64,000 nucleotides of DNA from Microlunatus antarcticus (GTDB taxonomy: Bacteria > Actinomycetota > Actinomycetes > Propionibacteriales > Propionibacteriaceae), in NCBI RefSeq assembly GCF_014193425.1, contig NZ_JACHZG010000001.1, forward strand, positions 2,914,001 to 2,978,000, written 5' to 3'. Below are positions 8,655-18,588 of the stretch, piece by piece. The notes beneath the pieces are model-generated. The model saw nothing but the letters and a program-made list of their open reading frames with translations. It was not told the DNA's origin and ran no database searches. Both the position numbers and the translations under genes were made by a program. Each line of letters opens with the position of its first letter. The stretch's first letter is position 1.

Positions 8655-11600
8655 TCAGGGCGCGCAGCGCTCCGCGAGCTCCCGGCTGGGTCCGGCAGCC
8701 ACGGCCAGCCCGGCACGCTCGAAGCCGGCGACCGCCGCCTCGGCCTCCCGGTGCGCCGTGACCAGGTCACCCGTCGCCTCCGCGACGAGGGCCAGGGTCT
8801 GGTGCACGTCGGCAGCCGTCAGCTGGTTGCCGACCTGCTCGGCCAGGGCGAGCGCCCGCCGGGCCAGCGTGCGCGACCGGTCGTGCTCGCCCAGCAGGAA
8901 GAGCTCGCAGGCCCGGTTCCCGTACGCCATCGCGCGTCCGGCCTCGATGCCCGCCTGCTCGAAGGTGATCCCCGCGAGCCGGTAGGCGTCCTCCGCGGCA
9001 CGGTGGTCACCCCGGTCCGCGTGCACCAGCCCGAGGTTCAGCTGGCACCCGCCCATCTCCTCCATCAGCCCCGCCTGGGTGGCGAGACGCAGGCCCTCGA
9101 TGAGGGTGGTCGCGGCGGCGTCCAGCTCCCCTGAGGTCTGCTGCAGCGACCCGAGCAGCCGGAACGCGGTGCACAGCCCGGCCCGGTCACCGGCGCGCTC
9201 GAGGTTGTCGATCGCGCGCCGGACGTGCTCGCGCGCGGACGGGAGCTGGCCCAGCAGGGTCTCGGCCCGCACGAGCTGCAGCAGGAGCAGGCCGGCGACG
9301 CCGTCGGTCGGGTCCCCCGCGTCCAGGCCGACCTGCAGCGCGCCGACCGCCCCCTCGAGGTCCCCCGAGACCGAGAGCGCCCAGCTGCGCTCGTTGGCGA
9401 GCAGCCGCACGTCACCGCCCGCCCGGGCCGCGTCCGCCTCGTCGAGCAGGGCGAGCGCGTCCGCGTAGCGACCCTCGCGGCGCAGCACCGAGGCCTCACC
9501 CGCCCAGGACCGGGCGTCGCCGCCGCGCCGGCGCGCCTCGCGGTAGAGCTCGCGGGCCCGCGCGTGCTCGCCACGCTCGGCCCAGACGTCGGCCAGGTCG
9601 GTCGCGAGCTCGGCCAGCGCCTCGGGCGCCACGCTCCGGGCGGCCTGCACCGCCCGGGTGAGCGCCAGCACCGCGGAGTCCTGGGCGAGGAGGCGCCGGG
9701 CGTGCACGGCCGCACGCCGCAGCCACGGAAGGGCCCCGGCCAGGTCGCCGGCGAGGTAGAGGTGCTCGGCCCGCAGGGCGACGACCTCCTCCGACGGCTC
9801 GTCGACCGCGCCCAACGCGTCCGCGACCCGGGCGTGGAGGCGCTGCCGACGGCGCGTCGTGAGCCGGGCGACGAGCAGGTCGCGCACGAGCGCGTTCTCG
9901 AAGCGCCAGACGGCGACCGTCCCCGAGACCCCGTCCGCGGGCGCCGCCCGCAGGACGTCGGCCCGCACGAGCGCGTCGACCTGCCGGGCGCAGCTCTCCG
10001 GCGACAGACCGGTCACCTCGCGCAGCAGCGCCGGCGGGACGGTCAGGCCGATGACCGCGGCCGTCGTCGCCACCTGCGCGACCGCGGGTGGGAGGGCGTC
10101 GAGCCGCGCCGCGAGCAAGCCCTCGAGGGTGGCCGGCACCGTGTGCGCGCCCGTGACCAGCCGGGCGAAACCGTGCCGTTCTTCCAGCAGCCGCTCGAGG
10201 CGGAGCTGGCGGACCGTCTCGCGAACCATCAGGGGATTCCCCTGGCCCCGCTCGGAGACGTGGGCCACCAGGCGGTCGTCGGGGACCAGGCCGAGCTCGG
10301 CGGCGACGAGCTCGCGGACGTCCCCTGCGCCCAGCTCGGGCAGGCGCAGCGAGGTCCCCGTACGCGGGCCGTCCTCGTCCCGCGTGCCGAGGCAGAGCAG
10401 CACACCGGCCACGGGGTCGTCGACCAGCTGCCCCAGCACCTCCGCCGACGCGGTGTCGAAGCTCTGCAGCCCGTCGGCCAGCAGGACGACGGGGCCTCGC
10501 GTCACCAGGTCGAGGAGCCAGGCACGGACGGCGGCGTCGAGCTGTCGGCGGACCAGGTCGGGCGACCGGGGGTCGAGCGCGTCCCCAGCCCCGGCCCGCC
10601 CGACCAGGACCGCCGTGAGCCCCACGTCGGCCGGCGCCGCGTCGTCGGCCGCCAGCGCGTCCAGACGGTCCTCCGCGTCCGGGTACCGGTGCTGGAGGGC
10701 GGACGCGACGAGCGGGAGCACGCAACGGTAGGGGCTCTGGGCGTGGACCGCGCCGAGGAGCTCGACGACGGTGGCGCCGCCGACCCGCGCCGCACGGCCC
10801 ACCTCGGCCAGCAGCCGCGACTTCCCCGACCCCGGCGGCCCGCTCACCCGCACCACGACGCCCTCGCCGGCGCGAGCCCGACCCAGGCAGTCGGTGAGAG
10901 CGGCCTGCTCGGCCTCGCGGCCCACCAGCGGCAGGCCCTCCTCGGTTCCCGCGGTCCCCCGGCCGAGGAGCCGGAAGGCCGCTACCGGGACCGGGCGGTC
11001 CTTCACGGTCAGCGAGCCGAGGTCGGCGAACACGAACTCCTCACCCACCAGCGCTCGGGTGGAGGCGCCCACGTAGACCTCCCCCGCCGGTGCGAGAGCC
11101 TGCAGACGCTGGGCGAGGATGACCGACTCACCCAGGACGGCGTAGTCCATCCGCGCCGTCCACCCGACGGTCCGGGCCACCACCGGCCCGGTGCTCACCC
11201 CGACGTGCAGCCGCAGCTCGTCGGCCGACCCGGTCGGGACGAGCCCGACCAGCCGGGTCAGTTCGGCCCGCATGTCCAGGGCCGCGTGGAGCGCCCGCGC
11301 CGCGTCGTCCTCGTGGGCCACCGGCGCGCCGAACAGAGCCAGCAACGCGTCGCCGGCGAACTTCTCCACGTGCCCGTCGTAGCGACCGACGACCCCCGCC
11401 AGCCCGGCGAGGACCGGGTCGACCACGCTCTGCAGCTCCTCGGCGTCGAGCCGGCCGGCGAGCGCGGCGAAGCCGGAGAGGTCCGCGAAGACGGCGGTGA
11501 CGAGGCGGCGCTCCTCCTCGGGACGTCCACCCTCGAGCGTGATCCGGTCCGCCACCTGCCGGCCGACGAAGCCGCGCAGGAGCTCGACCAGGGCGTCGGG

Positions 11601-11753
11601 ACCGTCAGCGCCGTCGGTCGGGTCGGCGAGCAGCTCGACGGGCGGGCCCTCGTGCGGTGACGCCGTCCCCGCCTCCAGCGGCCGTCCGCAGCTGGCGCAG
11701 AAGCGGTCCTCGGCCCCGGGCATCCGTCCGCAGCTGCAGGCCCGACCGGTCAT
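8655..11753 (-). CDS. zinc-ribbon, class III cyclase-like, AAA ATPase and TPR multidomain protein
   Basis: A 1032-residue signalling protein. Residues 1-25 form a zinc ribbon (CSCG and CASCG). Residues 85-260 form a class III nucleotide cyclase-like domain with both metal aspartates (FADLSGF, KFAGDALLALFG). Next is an AfsR/LuxR-type ATPase domain with Walker A GPPGSGKSR. The last 400 residues are helical TPR-like repeats. In the cyclase active site the usual V-N-x-A-x-R motif reads SVILAQRL: the arginine is kept but the transition-state asparagine is isoleucine, so turnover may be weak or absent. ATG 11753 puts the zinc ribbon at the N-terminus. A Crp-family regulator gene is divergent. Confidence 0.85.
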   Translation of the reverse strand: MTGRACSCGRMPGAEDRFCASCGRPLEAGTASPHEGPPVELLADPTDGADGPDALVELLRGFVGRQVADRITLEGGRPEEERRLVTAVFADLSGFAALAGRLDAEELQSVVDPVLAGLAGVVGRYDGHVEKFAGDALLALFGAPVAHEDDAARALHAALDMRAELTRLVGLVPTGSADELRLHVGVSTGPVVARTVGWTARMDYAVLGESVILAQRLQALAPAGEVYVGASTRALVGEEFVFADLGSLTVKDRPVPVAAFRLLGRGTAGTEEGLPLVGREAEQAALTDCLGRARAGEGVVVRVSGPPGSGKSRLLAEVGRAARVGGATVVELLGAVHAQSPYRCVLPLVASALQHRYPDAEDRLDALAADDAAPADVGLTAVLVGRAGAGDALDPRSPDLVRRQLDAAVRAWLLDLVTRGPVVLLADGLQSFDTASAEVLGQLVDDPVAGVLLCLGTRDEDGPRTGTSLRLPELGAGDVRELVAAELGLVPDDRLVAHVSERGQGNPLMVRETVRQLRLERLLEERHGFARLVTGAHTVPATLEGLLAARLDALPPAVAQVATTAAVIGLTVPPALLREVTGLSPESCARQVDALVRADVLRAAPADGVSGTVAVWRFENALVRDLLVARLTTRRRQRLHARVADALGAVDEPSEEVVALRAEHLYLAGDLAGALPWLRRAAVHARRLLAQDSAVLALTRAVQAARSVAPEALAELATDLADVWAERGEHARARELYREARRRGGDARSWAGEASVLRREGRYADALALLDEADAARAGGDVRLLANERSWALSVSGDLEGAVGALQVGLDAGDPTDGVAGLLLLQLVRAETLLGQLPSAREHVRRAIDNLERAGDRAGLCTAFRLLGSLQQTSGELDAAATTLIEGLRLATQAGLMEEMGGCQLNLGLVHADRGDHRAAEDAYRLAGITFEQAGIEAGRAMAYGNRACELFLLGEHDRSRTLARRALALAEQVGNQLTAADVHQTLALVAEATGDLVTAHREAEAAVAGFERAGLAVAAGPSRELAERCAP

Positions 11754-12060
11754 CCCGCGCTCACGGCGCGGCAGGCGCGGGGGCGGCGGGCACGCCGTCA
11801 TTGTCCCCCGTAGATCGCAACCACTCCTCCTTCCGCGTTGTGTCGTCGAGACGACAGACGGGCGCTCGCGGCCCGGCGAACCTGGGCGTGCGGGCCGACA
11901 CCGACCCGTCGGACGGCGCGGGCCACAGGGAATGGGTCCGAGCGCCGGCCGTCGGGGTCCCCCAGGGGGACACCGGCAGCGGTTGCTGGGGGGCGCCGCT
12001 GCCGGTGCTGGGCCCCGGCGCCCGCGCGGGGACGACCGGCAGCGCTGCGATGCTGGCCTC
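11754..12060. other. divergent regulatory region between cyclase-like and Crp genes
   Basis: This 307-base region serves two diverging genes and shows no credible reading frame of its own. It holds a 16-base Crp-like palindrome (11841-11856) and, nearer the regulator gene, a hairpin with nine perfect pairs between CCGGCAGCG (11973-11981) and CGCTGCCGG (11997-12005), which would lie in the leader of the regulator mRNA. A further short palindrome GTCCCCCAGGGGGAC lies at about 11957-11971. Confidence 0.5.
11841..11856. promoter_or_regulatory. candidate Crp/Fnr-type operator
   Basis: TGTCGTCGAGACGACA is a perfect 16-base palindrome of the form TGTnn-N6-nnACA, the architecture of Crp/GlxR sites (TGTGA-N6-TCACA). 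It lies 88 bases upstream of the cyclase-like start and 205 bases upstream of the Crp-family start. Binding is inferred from the pattern and neighbours only. Confidence 0.45.
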
Positions 12061-12729
12061 GTGCCTGCTGCTCCCGGAACCGGCTCGGGCTTCCTCGCGC
12101 GGCTCCCCGTCCCGGGTCGCGACGCGGTGCTGGCCGCCGCCGTCCGCCGGAGCTGGGACCCCGGAGAGCTGCTGGTGCGCGACGGCGAGGACGCGACGGC
12201 GCTCCTGGTGGTGACCCACGGGCATGCCGTGGTGCGCCTGCTCCTGCCGTCGGGCAGCCAGGTCACGCTCGCCGTCCTCGGGAGGGGCGACATCATCGGC
12301 GAGGTCGGTCTGCTGAACCGCGAGCGCGAGCGGACGGCGGACGTCGTCGCCCTGGACCCGGTGGAGGCGCTCGTGCTGCGACGGGCCGAGTTCGACCGGA
12401 TCCGGCGCAGCACGCCGGAGGTCGACGACTTCGTCATGCAGCTGATGGCCCGGCGGATCGACCGCCTGAGCCACCGCGTCGCGGAGGCCCACCACCTGCC
12501 GGTGCACCGCCGCGTCGCGCGCCGCCTGCACGAGGTGGGCCTGCTCTACGGCACGGGCGAGGAGTCGGTCCGCGTCCCGCTCACGCAGGAGGACCTGGCC
12601 GGCCTGGCGGGGACGACCCGACCGACCGTCAACGCGGCGCTGCGACGCCTCGAGCTGGCCGACGTCGTCCGCCTCGGTCGGGGCGGGGTGCAGATCCTCG
12701 ACATGGGTGCGCTGCGCCGCCAGTGCTGA
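12061..12729 (+). CDS. Crp/Fnr-family transcriptional regulator
   Basis: Cytoplasmic DNA-binding regulator of 222 residues from GTG 12061, the usual family length. The N-terminal cyclic-nucleotide-binding fold has DGEDATALLVV and the phosphate-binding region GDIIGEVGLL followed by RERTADV; the Gly-Glu and Arg-Thr-Ala positions match those that bind cyclic nucleotide. A long dimer helix (FVMQLMARRIDRL) follows. The C-terminal winged helix reads LTQEDLAGLAGTTRPTVNAALRRLE. No Fnr-type cysteine cluster is seen. The start has no clear ribosome binding site; upstream in-frame codons look non-coding. Its placement opposite a cyclase-like gene suggests a shared signal. Confidence 0.82.
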   Translation: MPAAPGTGSGFLARLPVPGRDAVLAAAVRRSWDPGELLVRDGEDATALLVVTHGHAVVRLLLPSGSQVTLAVLGRGDIIGEVGLLNRERERTADVVALDPVEALVLRRAEFDRIRRSTPEVDDFVMQLMARRIDRLSHRVAEAHHLPVHRRVARRLHEVGLLYGTGEESVRVPLTQEDLAGLAGTTRPTVNAALRRLELADVVRLGRGGVQILDMGALRRQC

Positions 12730-12736
12730 CCACCGG

Positions 12737-12780
12737 TCCCGGTTCGCCGCCGACGGCGGCGTCGGCCGGCGGCACCGGGA
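12737..12780. terminator. bidirectional hairpin between converging genes
   Basis: TCCCGGT (12737-12743) pairs with ACCGGGA (12774-12780), and GCCGCC (12746-12751) pairs with GGCGGC (12768-12773), giving a 13-pair stem with a small bulge. It sits between the stop of the Crp-family gene and the stop of the phospholipase D-like gene. Confidence 0.5.
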
Positions 12781-12817
12781 TCAGCGGGCCTGCCGACCGC
12801 GGCGGGTCGCCGGGGTC

Positions 12818-14044
12818 TCAGCCGAGGTCGGCCGCGGTCAACCGGTGCGCGCCCGCCACCATCGTCGCGAACCCGGCCTGCATGGCGGCCGCGTCGGACC
12901 AGACCGACGACGTCACGACGGCGTTCCCGTTCTTCGTGTAGGCCGTGCTGTTCTGCGTCGTGGAGCCCTGGGCGGAGAACGCCTCGCCGCAGCCCGTCGC
13001 CGACAGGCTCTTCTGGTGGTCGTAGACCTTGCGGCCCGTCACGGGGTCGAGCAGCACCGACACGTCGTACACCTTGATGCCGGCCGCGACCATCCGCCGC
13101 TTCTGCGTGGTCGAGTAGTGCCCGGTCAGCTCGTCGTTCGCCGCCACCTGGACGTACGCGCCGGCCCGCCGGAACCGGATGAGCTGGTCGACCAGGTCGG
13201 CCTTGGACCCGGTGAGGTAGAAGTTCGCGAACGTCACGCGCGCGCCCAGCCCGCAGCGCGCCTGCTTGGCCCAGGCCAGCACGGGGTCGGTCCGGACCTC
13301 GGGCATCATCCACAGCCGGCGCCGTCCGTCGCAGGTCGGCAGGGCGTCGATCCGCTTGGCGGCCTTGTCCTTCCACAGCACGTCGAGGTGCTTGCGCGTG
13401 GCGGCGTAGAGGCAGCGGTCGGTGACGACGGTCCGGTCGTTGTAGGCGGTGTCGAGGGAGTAGGTCCAGTTGCCCGAGTCCGAGATCGTCTCCTCGTCGC
13501 CGTCGACCGCGGGGTCGGGGTCGATCAGGACGAGCTTGCGGTGCTCGATCCCCGCCCGGCCCGAGCGGGAGAGCGAGCCCCAGCCGACCTTGACCGGCCG
13601 CCGCAGCAGCCGCAGCTGGTCGACGAGGACCTGGACGCGGTCGGCGACGTCACCGCTCTTCTCGCCGTCGGGCTTGGGATGGCTCGTGAGCACCCGGACC
13701 GACACGCCGCGGGCGGCCGCGCCCACGAGGGCCTGCGCCATGTCCACGCGGGTCGTCGAGTACATGACGACGTCCACGACCCCGCCGGGCGGCACGGCGT
13801 CGATGCGGCGGACCAGGTCGTTGCCCAGGGAGCACGGGGTGAGGTCCTGGGGGTGGCACCACGGACCGACGGCCGAGCCGGAGGGGGTCGAGTACAGGTA
13901 CTGCGCGACCGACGCCGGCGGCGGGTCCGCCACGGGGGCGGCGCCCGCGGAGGTGGGGCCGACGAGCAGCGGCACGAGGGCCAGCAGGCAGCAGAGGACG
14001 ACCGGGGCGAGCCGACCGGGGAGCGCACGGAACGGGTGCGGCAC
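12818..14044 (-). CDS. secreted phospholipase D-like protein
   Basis: Exported protein of 408 residues in the PLD/HKD superfamily. The GTG at 14044 is chosen because GAGGAGG lies six bases upstream; a longer frame reaches 14122. A signal peptide (APVVLCCLLALVPLLV, then SAGAAP) is followed by two HKD-like halves. The first carries HRKLVLID with a downstream Gly-Asn in SGNWT. The second, HQKSLSATG, is a looser match. Proteins of this kind cleave phosphodiester bonds in lipids or nucleic acids, but the substrate cannot be read from sequence. Cysteines are plentiful, as expected for an extracellular enzyme. It converges with the Crp-family gene. Confidence 0.78.
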   Translation of the reverse strand: MPHPFRALPGRLAPVVLCCLLALVPLLVGPTSAGAAPVADPPPASVAQYLYSTPSGSAVGPWCHPQDLTPCSLGNDLVRRIDAVPPGGVVDVVMYSTTRVDMAQALVGAAARGVSVRVLTSHPKPDGEKSGDVADRVQVLVDQLRLLRRPVKVGWGSLSRSGRAGIEHRKLVLIDPDPAVDGDEETISDSGNWTYSLDTAYNDRTVVTDRCLYAATRKHLDVLWKDKAAKRIDALPTCDGRRRLWMMPEVRTDPVLAWAKQARCGLGARVTFANFYLTGSKADLVDQLIRFRRAGAYVQVAANDELTGHYSTTQKRRMVAAGIKVYDVSVLLDPVTGRKVYDHQKSLSATGCGEAFSAQGSTTQNSTAYTKNGNAVVTSSVWSDAAAMQAGFATMVAGAHRLTAADLG

Positions 14045-14137
14045 AGCCGTCCTCCTCGGCGGGGACGACCGTACGGCGCTGGGGGTCGCGCGCAGCTGGT
14101 CCCTCGAGGCAGAAGATGTCATCCCCGAGCCGCCGGA

Positions 14138-14584
14138 TCAGTCGCGACGCTCCGCGAGCAGCACGGGGATCAGGCGGTCGGTCTTGGTCTGGTACTCGGC
14201 GTACGGCGGGTAGGCGGCGACCGCGCGGTCCCACCACTCCTGACGCTCGTCGCCGCTCAGCTCGCGCGTCGTCGCGTCCCAGCGGTCGGCGCCGTCCTGG
14301 ACCATCAGCGCGTCGGGGTCGGCCTTGAGGTTCAGGTACCAGACGGGGTGCTCGGGCGCCCCGCCCTTCGAGGCGACCAGCGCGTACGCGCCGTCGTGCT
14401 CGACCTTCATCAGCGCCATCTTGCGGATCTTGCGCGACTTCCGGCCGCGCGTCGTGAAGATCACGACCGGCATCCCGGTGTCGCCAAGGGTGTTGGCCTC
14501 GCGCCCGTCGGTCGCCTCGTAGGTCTCCACCTGGTCGCGGACCCACTGGTCGGGGCTGGGCTCGTACTCACCGTCGAGGGGCAT
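14138..14584 (-). CDS. F420-dependent nitroreductase-family protein (DUF385/Ddn-like)
   Basis: Small split-barrel protein of 148 residues matching the deazaflavin (F420) dependent Ddn-like family, which reduces quinones and nitro compounds in actinobacteria. Recognisable elements are the early Trp/Glu region (DQWVRDQVETYEA), the core GMPVVIFTTRGRKSRKIRK with the basic F420-phosphate-binding stretch, and VASKGGAPEHPVWYLNL. The length is typical. The ATG at 14584 has only a weak ribosome binding site. It stands alone between the phospholipase D-like gene and the peroxiredoxin gene. Confidence 0.88.
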   Translation of the reverse strand: MPLDGEYEPSPDQWVRDQVETYEATDGREANTLGDTGMPVVIFTTRGRKSRKIRKMALMKVEHDGAYALVASKGGAPEHPVWYLNLKADPDALMVQDGADRWDATTRELSGDERQEWWDRAVAAYPPYAEYQTKTDRLIPVLLAERRD

Positions 14585-14652
14585 GGTCCGAGACTAGGGA
14601 CCGCCGGTCCCCCGGTGCGCGCGGCCCTCGGGCCTCGCGGTCCGCCGCGGCG

Positions 14653-15120
14653 TCAGCGGTCGGCGAGCGCGGTGCGCAGGTGCGCGACGATGTCCCTGGG
14701 CTCGCCGATGCCGTTGAGGACCTGCCAGCGGATCGTGCCCGAGGGGTCGACCAGGAACGAGCCGCGCAGCGCGCACCCGGCCCCGTCGTCGAAGACGCCG
14801 TACTCCCGTGCGACCGCCCCGTGCGGCCAGTGGTCGCTCAGCAGGTCGAACGGGAGGTCCTCGGCCTCGGCGAACGCGCGCAGCGTGAACATGGCGTCGC
14901 AGGACACCGCCAGCACGCGTACGCCGGCCGCGACGAGGTCGGCGTGACCCGCGCGCAGCGCACCGAGCTCGCTCGTGCAGATGCCCGAGAAGGCCCAGGG
15001 GTAGAAGACCAGCAGGACCGGGCCCTCGGCGCGGGCGAGCTCCTCGTGGAACGTGACCGTCTCGCCGTGGTGGTTCCGGGTGCGGAAGTCCGGGGCGCGG
15101 TCTCCGACGGCCAGGGTCAC
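14653..15120 (-). CDS. ahpE: AhpE-type peroxiredoxin
   Basis: One-Cys peroxiredoxin of 155 residues that reduces hydrogen peroxide, organic peroxides and peroxynitrite in the cytoplasm. The peroxidatic cysteine is in FYPWAFSGICTSELG near residue 45, matching the AhpE signature, and the conserved arginine lies in ALRGSFLVDP. The GTG start at 15120 overlaps the stop of the DUF3052 gene in a GTGA junction, so translation is probably coupled. In mycobacteria ahpE also lies close to aceE, which supports the assignment. Confidence 0.9.
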   Translation of the reverse strand: MTLAVGDRAPDFRTRNHHGETVTFHEELARAEGPVLLVFYPWAFSGICTSELGALRAGHADLVAAGVRVLAVSCDAMFTLRAFAEAEDLPFDLLSDHWPHGAVAREYGVFDDGAGCALRGSFLVDPSGTIRWQVLNGIGEPRDIVAHLRTALADR

Positions 15121-15542
15121 CGGCGCGTGCCGCGCGGGCGGACGAGCTTGGTCGCCGACCACTCGGCGGACGCCGTCGCGCTCACCGTCTGGGCCAGGCC
15201 CGCGGTGATGGCGGACTCGGAGAGGTCGCTCGCGTCGACGTAGCCCGCGCGTCCGACCTTCGGCGTCATCAGCCAGATGTAGCCGGTGTCGGTGAGGTCG
15301 GTGAGCGAGTCGACCAGGCCGTCGACCAGGTCGCCGTCCCCGTCGCGCCACCACAGCAGCACGACGTCGACCGCCTCGACCGCCTCCTCGACGAGCTCGC
15401 CGTCGACGGCGTCCTCCACGGCGAGCCGCAGCGCGTCGTCGACGTCGTCGTCCCAGCCGAGCTCCTGGACGATCTGACCGCTGGTGAGTCCCAGCTTGCT
15501 GGCCGCCGGGTTGTCGCCCGTGGCACCTGCCGCCGTACTCAC
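15117..15542 (-). CDS. DUF3052 family protein
   Basis: Acidic cytoplasmic protein of 141 residues. It matches the actinobacterial DUF3052 family, seen from KLGLTSGQIVQELGWDDDVDD at residues 16-36 and the WWRDGDGDLVDGLVD and GYIWLMTPKVGR segments. No biochemical role is established that I know of. GTG at 15542 is preceded by GAGAGGAG at good spacing. It is divergent from aceE and overlaps ahpE by four bases. The pairing with aceE and ahpE is conserved in mycobacteria, hinting at a link to central metabolism or oxidative stress. Confidence 0.88.
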   Translation of the reverse strand: MSTAAGATGDNPAASKLGLTSGQIVQELGWDDDVDDALRLAVEDAVDGELVEEAVEAVDVVLLWWRDGDGDLVDGLVDSLTDLTDTGYIWLMTPKVGRAGYVDASDLSESAITAGLAQTVSATASAEWSATKLVRPRGTRR

Positions 15543-15776
15543 GGCACGCTCCTCTCGTACGACCGCCCCGAAGGACGGTCGAGCCCCGGCAGCCGCGTCC
15601 ACGCGGCGCCTTGTGGCCGACAGCCTCGCACAGGCGGGCCCCTCCAGGAAGGGGGAACGGGGCGCGGCGGGACCACCACGGTGCGTCGGCTGGAGGCCGG
15701 TGACAGGATGGGGGCCACGTTGACGAAGGGCGCGGGCGGCACCACCCCAGCCGCTGGCCCGAAGTGAGGAGCATCG

Positions 15777-18578
15777 ATGGCGAGCCAGAGCGGGCACACG
15801 AGCAGCACCGGCGCGAGCAGCGCCGGCGGGCCGCGCCCGACCCTGACGGCAGAAGGCCTGGTGCACCAGGTCCCGGACATCGACCCCGAGGAGACCCAGG
15901 ACTGGCTCGAGTCCCTGGACGACCTCCTCGACGAGAAGGGCAAGGCACGCGCCCGCTTCGTGATGCTGCAGCTGCTCGCCCGGGCGCGCGAGAAGCAGGT
16001 CGGCCTGCCCGCCCTGCGCAGCAGCGACTACGTCAACACCATCCCGCCGGAGGCGGAGCCGTGGTTCCCCGGCGACGAGCACGTCGAGCGTCGGCTGCGG
16101 GCGTACATCCGCTGGAACGCCGCGATCATGGTCAGCAAGGCCAACCGCAAGGGCCTGGAGGTCGGCGGGCACATCGCGACCTACCAGAGCGCGGCCAGCC
16201 TCTACGAGGTCGGCTTCAACCACTTCTTCCGGGGCAAGGACGCCCCCGGCGGCGGCGACCAGGTCTTCATCCAGGGCCACGCCTCCCCCGGCATCTACGC
16301 CCGCGCCTACCTCGAGGGCCGGCTGAGCGCCGACCAGCTCGACGGCTTCCGCCAGGAGGTCTCGCGCGGACCGGGTCGCGGCCTCTCGTCCTACCCGCAC
16401 CCCCGCCTGATGCCGGAGTTCTGGGAGTTCCCGACGGTCTCCATGGGCCTGACCGGGATCAACTCGATCTACCAGGCGCGGTTCAACCGCTACCTCGCCA
16501 ACCGCGGCATCAAGGACACCTCCGACCAGCACGTCTGGGCGTTCCTGGGCGACGGCGAGATGGGCGAGCCCGAGTCGCTGGGCGCCATCCGCGTCGCGTC
16601 GCGCGAGGGCCTCGACAACCTGACGTACGTCGTGAACTGCAACCTGCAGCAGCTCGACGGCCCGGTGGTCGGCAACGGCAAGGTCGTGCAGGAGCTCGAG
16701 TCGTACTTCCTCGGCGCCGGCTGGCACGTGATCAAGGTCCTGTGGGGCCGCGACTGGGACCCGCTGCTCGCGGCGGACGCCTCGGGCGCGCTGGTGAACA
16801 AGATGAACACCACCCCGGACGGGCAGTACCAGACCTACCTGGTCGAGGACGGCGCGTACATCCGCCAGAACTTCTTCTCCGACCCGCGCCTGCAGAAGAT
16901 GGTCGCCAACTACTCCGACGAGCAGCTGAAGACGCTGTCGCGCGGCGGGCACGACTACCGCAAGGTCTACGCGGCGTTCAAGGCGGCCAAGGAGCACGTC
17001 GGGCAGCCGACCGTGATCCTGGCGCAGACCGTCAAGGGCTGGACGATCGACGCCCTCGAGGGCAAGAACGCCACGCACCAGATGAAGAAGCTGACGAGCA
17101 AGGACCTCAAGGCCTTCCGCGACCGGCTCTACCTCGACATCCCCGACAGCCAGCTCGAGGACCCGTACAACCCGCCCTACTTCCACCCGGGGCAGGACAA
17201 CGAGGAGATCCAGTACCTGCAGGAGCGCCGTCGGGCGCTCGGCGGCTACCTGCCCGAGCGGCGGGTCAAGCCGGTCGTCGTCAAGCTCCCGGGCGACGAG
17301 ATGTACGCCCCGCTGATGGAGCCCGCGGGCGGCGCCAAGGTCGCGACGACCCAGGCGTTCGTCCGGCTGCTGCGCGACCTGATGCGCGACAAGGAGATCG
17401 GCCAGCGGATCGTGCCGATCGCGCCGGACGAGTTCCGCACCTTCGGCATGGACTCCATGTTCCCGACGGCCAAGATCTACAACCCGCACGGCCAGACGTA
17501 CGAGTCGGTCGACCGCAAGCTGCTGCTCTCCTACAAGGAGGCCAAGAACGGGCAGCTCCTGCACGAGGGCATCTCCGAGGCGGGGGCCATGGGCTCCACG
17601 ATCGCCGCGGGGTCGGCCTACTCGATCCACGGCGAGCCGATGATCCCGGTCTACATCTTCTACTCGATGTTCGGGTTCCAGCGGACCGGCGACTCGATCT
17701 GGGCGATGGCCGACCAGATGTCGCGCGGTTTCCTGATCGGCGCCACGGCGGGCCGCACGACTCTGACCGGTGAGGGTCTGCAGCACGCGGACGGCCACTC
17801 GCCGCTGCTGGCGAGCACCAACCCGGCGATCGTGCACTACGACCCGGCGTTCGCGTTCGAGATCGGGCACATCGTCAAGGACGGCCTGCGCCGGATGTAC
17901 GGCCACGACGACACCGAGCACCCCGACGGCGAGAACGTCATCTACTACATGACGGTCTACAACGAGCCGGTCGACCAGCCGGGTGCGCCCGAGGGGCTCG
18001 ACGTCGAGGCGCTGCTGCGGGGCCTCTACCGCTACAACACCGCGCCGATCGACCCCGCCGGCAAGCCGCGCGCGCAGCTGCTGGCCTCGGGCATCGGCAT
18101 GGCCGCGGCGCTCAAGGCCCAGAAGATGCTCGCCGACGAGTGGGGCGTGGCCGCCGACGTGTGGTCGGTGACCTCGTGGAACGAGCTGCGCCGCGACGCC
18201 GTCGAGACCGCGACCTGGAACCTCAACCACCCGGGCGAGGACAAGCGCTACCCGCACGTCACGCAGATGCTGCACGGGGCCGAGGGCTCCGTGGTCGCGG
18301 TCAGCGACTACATGCGCGCGGTGCAGGACCAGATCGCGCCGTACGTCTACCAGCCGTGGACCTCGCTCGGCACCGACGGCTTCGGCTTCGCGGACACGCG
18401 GGCCGCGGCACGACGGTTCTTCGAGGTCGACGCCGAGTCGATCGTCGTCGCCACGCTCGAGAGCCTGGGCCGCGAGGGCCAGTACGACGCGGGTGCGGCC
18501 AAGCAGGCGTACGACAAGTACCGCGTGGGCGACCCCACCGCGGTCGCCGGTGTGGCGCAGGAGGGCGCGGGCGCCTAA
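15777..18578 (+). CDS. aceE: pyruvate dehydrogenase E1 component, homodimeric type
   Basis: Thiamine-diphosphate enzyme that decarboxylates pyruvate and passes the acetyl group to the lipoyl E2 protein, yielding acetyl-CoA. The 933-residue length fits homodimeric AceE. Visible family features include [13 protein letters not shown], the thiamine-diphosphate motif [10 protein letters not shown] with its distal asparagine in [11 protein letters not shown], and the transketolase-type central domain ([23 protein letters not shown]). GAGGAG precedes the ATG. The 234-base space to the divergent DUF3052 gene holds its promoter. A perfect palindrome 11 bases past the stop likely ends transcription. 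It supplies acetyl-CoA to the fatty acid operon further right. Confidence 0.97.
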   Translation: MASQSGHTSSTGASSAGGPRPTLTAEGLVHQVPDIDPEETQDWLESLDDLLDEKGKARARFVMLQLLARAREKQVGLPALRSSDYVNTIPPEAEPWFPGDEHVERRLRAYIRWNAAIMVSKANRKGLEVGGHIATYQSAASLYEVGFNHFFRGKDAPGGGDQVFIQGHASPGIYARAYLEGRLSADQLDGFRQEVSRGPGRGLSSYPHPRLMPEFWEFPTVSMGLTGINSIYQARFNRYLANRGIKDTSDQHVWAFLGDGEMGEPESLGAIRVASREGLDNLTYVVNCNLQQLDGPVVGNGKVVQELESYFLGAGWHVIKVLWGRDWDPLLAADASGALVNKMNTTPDGQYQTYLVEDGAYIRQNFFSDPRLQKMVANYSDEQLKTLSRGGHDYRKVYAAFKAAKEHVGQPTVILAQTVKGWTIDALEGKNATHQMKKLTSKDLKAFRDRLYLDIPDSQLEDPYNPPYFHPGQDNEEIQYLQERRRALGGYLPERRVKPVVVKLPGDEMYAPLMEPAGGAKVATTQAFVRLLRDLMRDKEIGQRIVPIAPDEFRTFGMDSMFPTAKIYNPHGQTYESVDRKLLLSYKEAKNGQLLHEGISEAGAMGSTIAAGSAYSIHGEPMIPVYIFYSMFGFQRTGDSIWAMADQMSRGFLIGATAGRTTLTGEGLQHADGHSPLLASTNPAIVHYDPAFAFEIGHIVKDGLRRMYGHDDTEHPDGENVIYYMTVYNEPVDQPGAPEGLDVEALLRGLYRYNTAPIDPAGKPRAQLLASGIGMAAALKAQKMLADEWGVAADVWSVTSWNELRRDAVETATWNLNHPGEDKRYPHVTQMLHGAEGSVVAVSDYMRAVQDQIAPYVYQPWTSLGTDGFGFADTRAAARRFFEVDAESIVVATLESLGREGQYDAGAAKQAYDKYRVGDPTAVAGVAQEGAGA

Positions 18579-18588
18579 GGCCGAGCAC

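Noticed and set aside
11931-12060. N-terminal extension of the Crp-family regulator from an upstream in-frame ATG
   Set aside because: The added 40 codons are Gly/Arg/Ala-rich, cover a strong hairpin, and exceed the family length; GTG 12061 fits better.
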